Assembly: GCF_030014915.1 (NCBI RefSeq)
Contig: NZ_JAGIXS010000001.1
Span: forward strand, 62,001 to 126,000
Direction of reading: 5' to 3'
DNA from: Pelomonas sp. V22
GTDB taxonomy: Bacteria; Pseudomonadota; Gammaproteobacteria; Burkholderiales; Burkholderiaceae_C
DNA: 64,000 nt
The notes below the pieces were generated by a model. The model was not told the origin of the DNA, made no database searches, and was given only the letters and a program-made list of their open reading frames with translations. The stretch's first letter is position 1, and the number at the start of each line of letters is the position of its first letter. Below are positions 8,998-16,768 of the stretch, in pieces. The position numbers and the translations under genes are program-made.

Positions 8998-9026
8998 ATT
9001 GTATTTACAATAATTGCAGCTACAAC
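8998..9026. promoter_or_regulatory. Tandem palindromic operator, probable MarR site
   Basis: Between the divergent MarR and thioesterase starts lies a perfect palindrome ATTGTA-TT-TACAAT (8998-9011). A second imperfect copy, ATTGCA-GC-TACAAC (9013-9026), begins 15 bp later. Two copies in a 50-bp gap and the TTGTA/TACAA half-sites fit MarR dimer binding. The sites lie close to both starts, so occupancy would block both promoters. Confidence 0.7.
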
Positions 9027-9041
9027 AGTTTGGAGTCTCGC

Positions 9042-9587
9042 ATGGACCAGTCCGTCAATCACGATCAAGTGCTGCAGCAATGGATGGCTGACGAGGCCGC
9101 CGTGCGAGCCCGCCTGCTGGCGAGCGGCGTCTCACGCCCCGACCAGGTCCGCGGACGCACCGGCTTGCAGATGATGGAGGCCATGCTGGCCGGGGAGCTT
9201 CCGCCGCCGCCGATTGCCGAGACGCTGGATTTCGGCCTGGTCTCAGTGGCCTTTGGCGAAGCGATCTTCCAGGGCAAGCCGCAACGCCGCCACTACAACC
9301 CGATGGGCAGCGTGCACGGCGGCTGGTACGCCACCCTGCTCGATTCAGCGCTGGGCTGCGCCGTCCACACGACCATGCCGGTCGGCCGCGGCTACACGAC
9401 GCTGGAGTTCAAGGTGAACCTGGTACGCGCGCTCAACGAGAAAGTGCCACTGGTTCGCGCCATCGGCCGCGTGGTGCATGGCGGCAAGCAGGTGGCCACC
9501 GCCGAGGCGGATCTGGTGGGGCATGACGGGCGCCTTTATGCGCACGCCAGCACCACCTGCCTGGTCTTCGACCTACCGCAGGGCTGA
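9042..9587 (+). CDS. PaaI-family hotdog thioesterase
   Basis: A 181-residue acyl-CoA thioesterase of the PaaI/4HBT group. The ATG at 9042 gives MDQSVNHDQVLQQW; the upstream alternative would run into the operator. The hotdog signature YNPMGSVHGGWYATLLDSALGCAVHT is central, with the catalytic acid/His region in MGSVHGG, followed by YTTLEFKVNLVRAL and RVVHGGKQVATAEADLV. It should hydrolyse a medium or aryl acyl-CoA. It is divergent from the MarR gene and probably controlled by it. Its last 15 bases overlap the end of the convergent eda. Confidence 0.87.
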   Translation: MDQSVNHDQVLQQWMADEAAVRARLLASGVSRPDQVRGRTGLQMMEAMLAGELPPPPIAETLDFGLVSVAFGEAIFQGKPQRRHYNPMGSVHGGWYATLLDSALGCAVHTTMPVGRGYTTLEFKVNLVRALNEKVPLVRAIGRVVHGGKQVATAEADLVGHDGRLYAHASTTCLVFDLPQG

Positions 9588-10199
9588 TGCCGCCTTGGCA
9601 AGGGCCGTGATGCGGCCCCAGTCACCCGCGTCCATCGCGTCCTGCGGCGTGAGCCAGGAACCGCCGCAGACCTTGACGTTCGGCAGCGAGAGGAACTGCG
9701 GTGCCGTCTCCGGCGTGATGCCGCCGGTGGGGCAGAAGGCAATGTCCGGGAAAGGGCCCGACAAGGCCTTCAAGAGGTTCACGCCGCCCACGGCCACGGC
9801 CGGGAACAGCTTCAGGAACTGGAAGCCGGCGCTGCTGGCCTGCATCACCTCGCTGGCGGTTGAGACGCCTGGCAGCAAAGGCAGGCCCACTTCCTTGCAG
9901 GCAGCGGCCAGGGCATCGGTATAGCCGGGGCTGACGCCGAAACGGCAGCCGGCATTCTTGGCCGCCTGCACATCGGCCGCCGTGCGCAGCGTGCCGGCGC
10001 CGACGATGGCCTCGGGCACGGCCCGGGCCATGGCCTCCATGGCCTGCAGGGCCGCCGGGGTGCGCAGCGTCACCTCCAGCACCTTGACGCCGCCGGCCAC
10101 CAGGGCCTCGGCCAGCGGCACGGCATGCTCCAGCTTCTGGATCACGATGACGGGAATGACGGGGCCGTGGCTGGCCAGGCTGAGGGTTTCGGTGCTCAT
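9573..10199 (-). CDS. eda: KDPG/KHG aldolase
   Basis: Cleaves 2-keto-3-deoxy-6-phosphogluconate to pyruvate and glyceraldehyde-3-phosphate, the last Entner-Doudoroff step. The ATG at 10199 (MSTETLSLASHGPVIPVIVI) gives 208 residues, the family length; a TTG nine codons upstream overlaps edd and is less likely. The proton-transfer glutamate is in VKVLEVTLRT, the Schiff-base lysine in FLKLFPAVAVGG, and the phosphate loop in FCPTGGITPETAPQFL. It lies 17 bp after edd on the same strand, forming the classical edd-eda operon. Confidence 0.95.
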   Translation of the reverse strand: MSTETLSLASHGPVIPVIVIQKLEHAVPLAEALVAGGVKVLEVTLRTPAALQAMEAMARAVPEAIVGAGTLRTAADVQAAKNAGCRFGVSPGYTDALAAACKEVGLPLLPGVSTASEVMQASSAGFQFLKLFPAVAVGGVNLLKALSGPFPDIAFCPTGGITPETAPQFLSLPNVKVCGGSWLTPQDAMDAGDWGRITALAKAASALR

Positions 10200-10216
10200 G
10201 GAGTTCACAACCAGGG

Positions 10217-12034
10217 TTAGAGCCAAGTCACGGCGCCTTCTTCGGCGGTTTTGACGTTGCGGCGCATGCCGCCGAACAACTCTCGGCCGAGGCCGTGGGC
10301 GTTGTCGTCGGCCTGTTCGGGGCTGATCTGGGCCTGCTCGCGGGCGCCCCAGTCGGTTTCAGATACCAGGGCGAGCAGTTCGCCCGTGGTGGCATCGAGT
10401 CGCACCAGGTCGCCATCACGCAGCTTGCCCAGTGGGCCGCCCGCAAGTGCCTCTGGCGACACATGGATGGCTGCCGGCACCTTGCCCGAGGCGCCGCTCA
10501 TGCGGCCATCGGTCACCAGGGCCACCTTGAAGCCCTTGCCCTGCAAGACGGCCAGCGGCGGGGTCAGCTTGTGCAACTCGGGCATGCCATTGGCCTGCGG
10601 CCCCTGGAAGCGCACGACGACGACGACGTCGCGCTCCAGCTCGCCGGCCTTGAAAGCGGCCAGCATGCTGTCTTGGTCGTTGAAGATGCGGGCCGGTGCT
10701 TCGACGATGTGCCGGTCTTCCGGCACGGCCGAGACCTTGATGACGGCGCGGCCCAGGTTGCCGGCCAGCAGCTTGAGGCCGCCGGTGGCGCTGAAAGGCG
10801 CGGCCGCCGTGCGCACCACCGAATCGTCGCTGCTCGCGGCAGGCAGGTCCTGCCAGCCCACACCCTGTTCGCTGGTCACCGGCAGCCGCGTAAAGGGCCG
10901 CAGCGACTTGCCGGCTACGCTCAGTACATCCTCGTGCATCAGGCCGGCGTCTAGCAGCTCGCGGATCACGAAGCCCGGGCCACCGGCGGCCTGGAACTGG
11001 TTCACGTCGGCCGAGCCGTTCGGGTAGACACGGGCCAGCAGCGGCACGACACCGGAGAGCTCCGAGAAATCGCTCCAGTCGATCAGGATGCCGGCCGAAC
11101 GGGCCACGGCCACCCAGTGGATCAGGTGGTTGGTCGAGCCACCGGTGGCCAGCAGGGCCACCATGGCATTGACGATGGCGCGCTCGTCCACGAGCTGGCC
11201 GATGGGTGTGTAGTCGCGCTTGGGGGTGATGCGCAGCGCGGTGCGCACAGCCTCGCGGCTCAGGCGCTCGCGCAGCGGATCGTGCGGATGGACGAAGGCC
11301 GCGCCGGGCACATGCAGACCCATGGCCTCGAGCAGCATCTGGTTGCTGTTGGCCGTGCCGTAAAAGGTGCAGGTGCCAGCGCCGTGGTAGGCGGCGGACT
11401 CGGCCTTCAAGAGCTCGTCACGCCCGACCTTGCCTTGCGCATAGAGCTCGCGCACCTTGGCTTTGTCGTTGTTCGAGAGGCCCGAGCTCATCGGCCCGGC
11501 CGGCACGAAGACGCAGGGCAGATGGCCGAAATGCAAGGCGCCGATCAAGAGGCCCGGCACGATCTTGTCGCAGATGCCGAGCAGCAGGGCCGCATCGAAC
11601 ACGTCGTGCGAGAGCGCGATGGCCGTGCTCATGGCGATGGTGTCGCGCGAGAACAGGCTCAGCTCCATGCCGGGCAGGCCTTGCGTCACGCCGTCGCACA
11701 TGGCAGGCACGCCGCCGGCCACTTGCACGGTGGCGCCCTGCTTCGCCGCCTCGTCGCGTATCAGCGCCGGGTAGCCCTCGTAGGGCTGATGGGCCGAGAG
11801 CATGTCGTTGTAGGCCGTGACCACCGCCAGGTGCGGCGCCTTCTCGGCGACGATGCGCAGCTTGTCGTTGGCCGGCATGGCGGCCACGGCGTGGGCCACG
11901 TTGGCGCAGCCCATGCGCTCGATGCCGCGCTGGCGGCCGGCGAGCTTGGCGATGCCGTCCAGGTAGCGCTGGCGTGTGGCCGCACTGCGCCGACGGATGC
12001 GCTCCGTCACTTCGTTCAGGGTCTTGTGAGTCAT
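10217..12034 (-). CDS. edd: 6-phosphogluconate dehydratase
   Basis: First committed Entner-Doudoroff enzyme, turning 6-phosphogluconate into KDPG. At 605 residues it matches the family. Cluster-coordinating cysteines are visible in [11 protein letters not shown] and [11 protein letters not shown], and [31 protein letters not shown] and [22 protein letters not shown] are diagnostic of the IlvD/Edd family. It is cotranscribed with eda. A HexR-like palindrome lies 38 bp before its start, which suggests control by the sugar-phosphate-responsive regulator HexR. Confidence 0.96.
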   Translation of the reverse strand: MTHKTLNEVTERIRRRSAATRQRYLDGIAKLAGRQRGIERMGCANVAHAVAAMPANDKLRIVAEKAPHLAVVTAYNDMLSAHQPYEGYPALIRDEAAKQGATVQVAGGVPAMCDGVTQGLPGMELSLFSRDTIAMSTAIALSHDVFDAALLLGICDKIVPGLLIGALHFGHLPCVFVPAGPMSSGLSNNDKAKVRELYAQGKVGRDELLKAESAAYHGAGTCTFYGTANSNQMLLEAMGLHVPGAAFVHPHDPLRERLSREAVRTALRITPKRDYTPIGQLVDERAIVNAMVALLATGGSTNHLIHWVAVARSAGILIDWSDFSELSGVVPLLARVYPNGSADVNQFQAAGGPGFVIRELLDAGLMHEDVLSVAGKSLRPFTRLPVTSEQGVGWQDLPAASSDDSVVRTAAAPFSATGGLKLLAGNLGRAVIKVSAVPEDRHIVEAPARIFNDQDSMLAAFKAGELERDVVVVVRFQGPQANGMPELHKLTPPLAVLQGKGFKVALVTDGRMSGASGKVPAAIHVSPEALAGGPLGKLRDGDLVRLDATTGELLALVSETDWGAREQAQISPEQADDNAHGLGRELFGGMRRNVKTAEEGAVTWL

Positions 12035-12071
12035 GCAGCACGCGACGATGTAACTCGCCCGGGTGAAATCA

Positions 12072-12086
12072 AGTAACCATATTACA
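12072..12086. promoter_or_regulatory. HexR-like palindrome upstream of edd
   Basis: The edd-strand sequence TGTAATATGGTTACT contains GTAA-N5-TTAC, the half-site arrangement known for HexR operators of Entner-Doudoroff genes in proteobacteria. It lies in the 143-bp gap before edd. A nearby direct repeat TTACAGGA occurs at 12082 and 12107. The rest of the gap (12035-12177) shows only a short hairpin GCGGC/GCCGC at 12123-12138. Assignment to HexR is by analogy. Confidence 0.45.
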
Positions 12087-12177
12087 GGAGCGGAGGCACT
12101 CCCAGGTTACAGGACGGGTACGGCGGCCCACAAGCCGCACCACCGCAGCCAGCCGCTGGACCCGCCCGGTGGTTTGC

Positions 12178-12807
12178 TCAGCCGCCGGAACTGAGCCGCT
12201 CGCGGGCCTGCTCACCGCGCAGGCGTGCGAGGTCTTCCACCGTGTCCACGTCGACCAGCACGCCACGGTCTTCCACGTCCACGGCCTGGGCCGGATAGCG
12301 CGCCAGCAGGCGTCGGGCGCCTTCGTCGCCTTCCAGGGCCACCAGCTCGGAATAGAGCTCGGCGCTGAAGCCCACCGGATGGCCGCGCACGCCCCGGTAC
12401 TGCGCGAAGGCGACCGGGTACTGTTCGATGGCGGATGCCACGGCGAGGATGGTGGCGGGTGTCAGCAAGGGCATGTCGCCCGGGACGATGAGCCAGCCCT
12501 CGGCATCGCCGGTGGCGGCCACGCCGGCCGCGATGGAGAAGCCCATGCCCAGCGGATTGGGCCGGCCGCTGCTGGCCAGCTCGGGCACCTTGATCACGTC
12601 GTTCGCACCCATCAGGCCGGTCACCATGGGGGCCAGCTTTTCGCTGCTCACCACGACCACACGCAGCTGGGTCTCCAGCGCATGCGCCACGGTGCGCGAC
12701 AACAAGGTGCCCGAGCCCAGGCTCTGTTCGAGCTTGTGCCCATTGCCGCGAAAGCGCAGGCCGCGTCCTGCGGCGAGGACGACGACAACCGGTCGTCGTT
12801 TGATCAT
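12178..12807 (-). CDS. MocA/MobA-like nucleotidyltransferase
   Basis: A 209-residue NTP-transferase of the molybdenum-cofactor cytidylyl/guanylyltransferase type. The start at 12807 is fixed by an AAGGAAG ribosome site. The nucleotide-binding N-terminus [19 protein letters not shown] departs slightly from the usual LAAGxSxRMG; VPGDMPLL carries the metal-binding Asp, and [11 protein letters not shown] follows. Family members modify the Mo-cofactor of xanthine-dehydrogenase-type enzymes, but no such enzyme is adjacent, so another nucleotide-sugar or cofactor target is possible. Confidence 0.75.
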   Translation of the reverse strand: MIKRRPVVVVLAAGRGLRFRGNGHKLEQSLGSGTLLSRTVAHALETQLRVVVVSSEKLAPMVTGLMGANDVIKVPELASSGRPNPLGMGFSIAAGVAATGDAEGWLIVPGDMPLLTPATILAVASAIEQYPVAFAQYRGVRGHPVGFSAELYSELVALEGDEGARRLLARYPAQAVDVEDRGVLVDVDTVEDLARLRGEQARERLSSGG

Positions 12808-12965
12808 CGGTACTTCCTTGGTCTGCGGCAGACGGCCAGCTGGGCCGCCGGTTGCCGATGGGAGACAGCATGCAGTGCGCTCAGCGCACGAACCATAGGG
12901 TCCTGCACTTAAGGGAAGCCCTGCATAAGCCGCAGGGAATATCTGGCGAGAGAGATACTTCCGCC

Positions 12966-13604
12966 ATGAGCAAACTCTCCGACATGCGCAAGAGCTACGA
13001 GCGCGCCGAACTCGAGGACGAGGCCGCAGCGGCCGAGCCGCTGGCCCAGTTCCAGGCCTGGTTCGACGAGGCCGTGAAGCTCGACGTCTCCGAGCCCAAT
13101 GCAATGACGCTGGCCACCGTGGGCGCGAACGGCCGCCCCTCGACCCGCATCGTGCTGGTGAAGGATGTCGATGCCCGTGGACTGGTCTGGTACACCAACT
13201 ACGACAGCCGCAAGGGCCAGGAACTCGCCGGGCATCCGTTCGCCGCGCTGCAGTTCCACTGGGTGGAGCTGGAGCGTGTGGTCCGTATCGAGGGCCGGGT
13301 CGAGAAGGTCGAGGGGCCGCAGTCCGACGCCTACTACCAGACCCGCCCGCTGGATTCGCGCCTGGGTGCCTGGGCCTCGCCGCAGTCGCAGGTGATCAGC
13401 TCGCGCGCGGTGCTGGTGGCCAATGCGGCCAAGGCCGCCGTGCAGCACGGCCTCAATCCGCCGCGCCCGCCGCACTGGGGCGGCTACCGCCTGGTGCCTG
13501 AGTACTGGGAGTTCTGGCAGGGCCGCCGCTCGCGTCTGCATGACCGCCTCAGCTACCGATTGCAGGCCGACGGCCAGTGGCTGCGCGAGCGACTGGCCCC
13601 CTGA
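12966..13604 (+). CDS. pdxH: Pyridoxamine/pyridoxine 5'-phosphate oxidase
   Basis: FMN enzyme making pyridoxal 5'-phosphate. The ATG at 12966 gives 212 residues and the typical N-terminus [22 protein letters not shown]-binding and substrate motifs include [57 protein letters not shown] and the C-terminal [16 protein letters not shown] with RLHDRLSY. Divergent from the nucleotidyltransferase gene; convergent with the TonB receptor with a 10-bp gap. Confidence 0.96.
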   Translation: MSKLSDMRKSYERAELEDEAAAAEPLAQFQAWFDEAVKLDVSEPNAMTLATVGANGRPSTRIVLVKDVDARGLVWYTNYDSRKGQELAGHPFAALQFHWVELERVVRIEGRVEKVEGPQSDAYYQTRPLDSRLGAWASPQSQVISSRAVLVANAAKAAVQHGLNPPRPPHWGGYRLVPEYWEFWQGRRSRLHDRLSYRLQADGQWLRERLAP

Positions 13605-13614
13605 TTCGCCTGCC

Positions 13615-15693
13615 TCAGAAGCGGATCTGCACACCGGTCTGCGCCGCACGGCCCGGCAGCGGCGCATAGCCCCGGATGGTGAGCGGGCTGCTGGCGTTGT
13701 AGGCGAGCTGGTTGCCGAGGTTGTCGAGGCGCAGGTACCAGAGCGCATCGCTCTCGCCGATGCGGAACTGCCGCGCCAGCGCCACGCGCACCATGCCATA
13801 GCCGGGCGTTGCTTCATCGAGCGCCGGCACTCGGTCCTGGCGCGCCACGCCACGCCATTCGACGCGGCTGGACCAGGGGCCCTGGCGCCATTCGGCCGAG
13901 AGCACGGCCTTCATCGGCGCCAGGCGCGGCAAGGCTTCGCCGGTGGCCAGCTCGGTGCCACGCACGGCGTCGAGCGCCGCCGTCAGGCGCAGATTGCCGG
14001 CGGCCAGCTTCCATTCCTGGTGGGCCTCGACCTCGAAGCCCTGCAGCTGGGCTCGCACGCCCCGGTAGGCATAGACCGGCTGGTCGTCTTCGTGCTCGCC
14101 GGTGGCTTGCAGGGCGATGTAGTTGGAGAAGCGCGTGCGGTAGATGCCGACGCGCACGCCGGCACCGCCCTGCTCCCAACCGAGGCTCAACTCGGAGCCG
14201 CGCGCCTTTTCGAGGCCGAGCTGGGTATCGCCGCGCTCGAAGGCGCCGGTGGCCACGTGCACGCCATTGGCATAGAGCTCGGCGAAGGTCGGTGCCCGCT
14301 CGCTCTGGTTCAGGTTGAGCGACAGCTCCCACTGCGAGGCCAGATGCCAGTTGGCGCTGAGCGAGAGGCTGCCGGGCTTGAAGCGGCGCTGGTCCGGCCC
14401 GCCGAAGCGCGGCGTCGTGCTGTCGGTGCTGTCGCCGTCGGAGTTGACGCGGACCTGCTCGCGGCGGCCGCCGGCACTGAGGTGCCAGTCGCCCAGCTGC
14501 ACTTGCTCCAGCACGAAGACGGCGGCACTGCGGGTCCGCGTGGTTGGCACCAGCGCTTCCTCACCGAGGGCCGAGAAGTCGCCGCGCTCGATCTGCGTGC
14601 CGACGATGCCACGCAGCAAGCCGATGGGCGCATGTTCGGCCTCGACACGCAGGTCCTTGCCCCGGCTGTTGAAGACCGTACCCACCGCACCATCACCTTC
14701 CAGTTCGCGGTGCTCGTAGCGGCTGCTGGAGGCCTGCCATTGCAGGCGGCGCAGCGGGCCGTCGTTCCAGCGGAACTCGCCGGCATTGGCCAGGCGCTCG
14801 CGCTGCATCTTGATCTTGACGTCGGGCTCGACGGTGACGCCGTAGTCGGTGCGATAGCTGTCCAGCGACAGGCCCACATAGCCGTTGCTGAACTGGCGCG
14901 AGCCACCCACGGCGCCGCCCTGGCTCTCGCTGGCGGAGTTGCGCACGCGGCTGCCGGTCTGGCCCTCGGGGTCGGTGAAGCGCGGCACGCGCAAGTCGTC
15001 GGTGCGGCGGCCGGCGATGTCGGCATGCCAGGCCCAGTCGCCCGAACCACCATCGAGCACGGCAGCAGCGCTGCGCTCGCCATTGGCGCCACCGAGGCGG
15101 AACTCGGTAACCCCGCTGAGCTCGTTTTGGCGCTGGCGCGGGATGCGGTTGTCCAGCGTGTTGACCACGCCGCCCAAGGCATTGCCACCATAGAGCAGCG
15201 CGGAAGCGCCGCGCAGCACCTCGACCCGCTCGATCACCAGCGGGTCCATGGGCACGGCATGGTCGAAGCTGAGGCTGGACGCGTCGACCGATGCGCCGGA
15301 GTTGCTCAGCAGGCGGACGCGGTCGCCATCGAGGCCGCGGATGGTCGGCCGGTTGGCATTCGGCCCGAAGTAGGTGGAGCTGACGCCGGACAGGCCGCTC
15401 AGCGTGTCGCCGAGCGAGGTGCCGCGCTGCAGCGTCAGCTCGTCGCCGGCGAGGCTGCGGAGCTGGCCCGGGGCTTCGCTGCTGCGCAGCGGATTGCCGG
15501 TCACGACGACGGTGCTCAGCTTCTCGGCCGATGTGGCGGCCGCTGTTGTGGCGGTCGTTGCAGCGGTCGTTGCGGCAGCGCCGCTGGCGGCCGGAGCCTC
15601 AGCGGGCGCGTTGTCGGCCCGGGCGAAATGAGGGAGGCAGGCCAGGGCCAGCGCGCTCAGCGGAAACAGCTTGGGGTTCTTGGACTTGAACAT
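13615..15693 (-). CDS. TonB-dependent outer-membrane receptor (ZnuD-like)
   Basis: A 692-residue receptor: signal peptide (ending in ARA), a low-complexity Ala/Thr linker, a TonB-box-like STVVVTG, then the plug domain (about 60-170) with RPTIRGLDGDRVRLLSNSG, DASSLSFDHAVP and VEVLRGASALLYGGNALGGVVN. A beta-barrel follows, ending in aromatic/charged RAAQTGVQIRF. The plug sequence resembles the ZnuD group of zinc/heme receptors. Import energy comes from TonB-ExbBD encoded elsewhere. A small secreted histidine/cysteine-containing protein precedes it on the same strand, which is compatible with metal uptake. Confidence 0.87.
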   Translation of the reverse strand: MFKSKNPKLFPLSALALACLPHFARADNAPAEAPAASGAAATTAATTATTAAATSAEKLSTVVVTGNPLRSSEAPGQLRSLAGDELTLQRGTSLGDTLSGLSGVSSTYFGPNANRPTIRGLDGDRVRLLSNSGASVDASSLSFDHAVPMDPLVIERVEVLRGASALLYGGNALGGVVNTLDNRIPRQRQNELSGVTEFRLGGANGERSAAAVLDGGSGDWAWHADIAGRRTDDLRVPRFTDPEGQTGSRVRNSASESQGGAVGGSRQFSNGYVGLSLDSYRTDYGVTVEPDVKIKMQRERLANAGEFRWNDGPLRRLQWQASSSRYEHRELEGDGAVGTVFNSRGKDLRVEAEHAPIGLLRGIVGTQIERGDFSALGEEALVPTTRTRSAAVFVLEQVQLGDWHLSAGGRREQVRVNSDGDSTDSTTPRFGGPDQRRFKPGSLSLSANWHLASQWELSLNLNQSERAPTFAELYANGVHVATGAFERGDTQLGLEKARGSELSLGWEQGGAGVRVGIYRTRFSNYIALQATGEHEDDQPVYAYRGVRAQLQGFEVEAHQEWKLAAGNLRLTAALDAVRGTELATGEALPRLAPMKAVLSAEWRQGPWSSRVEWRGVARQDRVPALDEATPGYGMVRVALARQFRIGESDALWYLRLDNLGNQLAYNASSPLTIRGYAPLPGRAAQTGVQIRF

Positions 15694-15797
15694 GGATGGA
15701 AGACTCAGCGGGCGCCCAGGCTCGCAAGAGCCGGACGCGAATGCACCTCAGCCCCGCAGCGACCCGACTTGGGGCGACACAGGGCACCTGATGGGGT

Positions 15798-16139
15798 TCA
15801 GGTCAAGGAGGGCGGGCCGCGAGCCCGGGTGACCGCCGGTGCGGTCTGAATCAAGCCGGCAGGCAGGGCCTGCGGTACCGCTTGCGCGGTGCTGAGCGCC
15901 TGCCAGGTCGGCGGCGCACAGTCGAAGCCCAGCTGCTGGTTGAGCTGGTCGAACAGCTGGCAGTCCTTGCTGCCGGCATCGTGGCCCAGGGCCTGCTTCT
16001 TCAGTTCCAGCTTCTGGCCGTGGACCAGGCCGTGCCATTGGCCCAGAGCCTGGGTGGCCAGCACCGTCGCGGCCAGCCACAACACGAGCCAGCCGAAGCG
16101 GCGGGTGCGTTGGCGCAGACGGTGAAGTGAGACTTGCAT
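15798..16139 (-). CDS. Small secreted or membrane protein, DUF2946-like
   Basis: A 113-residue protein with a basic N-terminus and one hydrophobic segment (FGWLVLWLAATVLATQAL), then GQWHGLVHGQ, HDAGSKDCQLFDQLNQQ and FDCAPP. Two cysteines and scattered histidines fit the small DUF2946-like proteins found next to TonB receptors of metal loci. It lies 104 bp before the receptor on the same strand. Function unknown; a role in periplasmic metal handling is inference from context. Confidence 0.6.
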   Translation of the reverse strand: MQVSLHRLRQRTRRFGWLVLWLAATVLATQALGQWHGLVHGQKLELKKQALGHDAGSKDCQLFDQLNQQLGFDCAPPTWQALSTAQAVPQALPAGLIQTAPAVTRARGPPSLT

Positions 16140-16170
16140 GGCGGGCGCTATTGTGCCGGCTCCGGCCGAC

Positions 16171-16713
16171 TCAGGCAGTGTCCTTACGCATGAGGCGGGC
16201 GAAGGTCTTGCGGAATTTCTCGACCTTGCCGGCCACCACGAAGGCGCAATAGCCCTGGTCCGGATGCCGGGCGTAGTAGTGCTGGTGATAGGGCTCGGCG
16301 GGCCAGTAGTCGCGCAGGGGCGCGAGCTCGGTCACGACGCGTCCGCCATGCGCACGGTTGGCCTCGTCCAGCACCTCGCGGCACACCGCTTCCTGCTCCG
16401 GCGCCTCGAAATAGATGCCCGAGCGGTACTGCGTCCCCACGTCGGCGCCCTGGCGGTTCAAGGTGGTCGGGTCGTGGATCACGAAGAACACCTCGAGCAG
16501 CTCGCGCAGGCTGACCACCGAGGGATCGAAGTCGATGCGCAGCACTTCCGCATGGCCGGTGTTGCCGGAGCAGACCTGCTCGTAATTGGGGTTCTGCAAC
16601 TGGCCCATGGCGTAGCCGGACTCGCAATGCTGCACGCCGCGCACCAGCTCGTAGACGGCCTCGGTGCACCAGAAGCAGCCGCCGGCCAGGGTGATGCGTT
16701 CCAGGGTGTTCAT
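16171..16713 (-). CDS. msrA: Peptide methionine sulfoxide reductase A
   Basis: Reduces methionine-S-sulfoxide in proteins. The start at 16713 gives MNTLERITLAGGCFWCTEAV, with the catalytic cysteine in GGCFWC, and a GGAG sequence lies just upstream. Further landmarks are VQHCESGYAMG, YEQVCSGNTGHAEVLRIDFDP and FFVIHDPTTLNRQGADVGTQYRS. At 180 residues it is a stand-alone MsrA without a fused MsrB. No signal peptide is seen, so it is cytoplasmic. Confidence 0.96.
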   Translation of the reverse strand: MNTLERITLAGGCFWCTEAVYELVRGVQHCESGYAMGQLQNPNYEQVCSGNTGHAEVLRIDFDPSVVSLRELLEVFFVIHDPTTLNRQGADVGTQYRSGIYFEAPEQEAVCREVLDEANRAHGGRVVTELAPLRDYWPAEPYHQHYYARHPDQGYCAFVVAGKVEKFRKTFARLMRKDTA

Positions 16714-16768
16714 CGCCAGGTGCTCCGAAAGGCTTGCAGGGGCCGGCAGCATAGCGGAGCCACCATAC

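Noticed and set aside
15694-15797. Cobalamin or other riboswitch before the TonB receptor
   Set aside because: No B12-box or other conserved aptamer core is visible in the 104-bp gap.
13423-15849. An 808-codon plus-strand frame antisense to the TonB receptor
   Set aside because: The opposite strand encodes a full receptor with signal peptide, plug and barrel; this frame has no family features.
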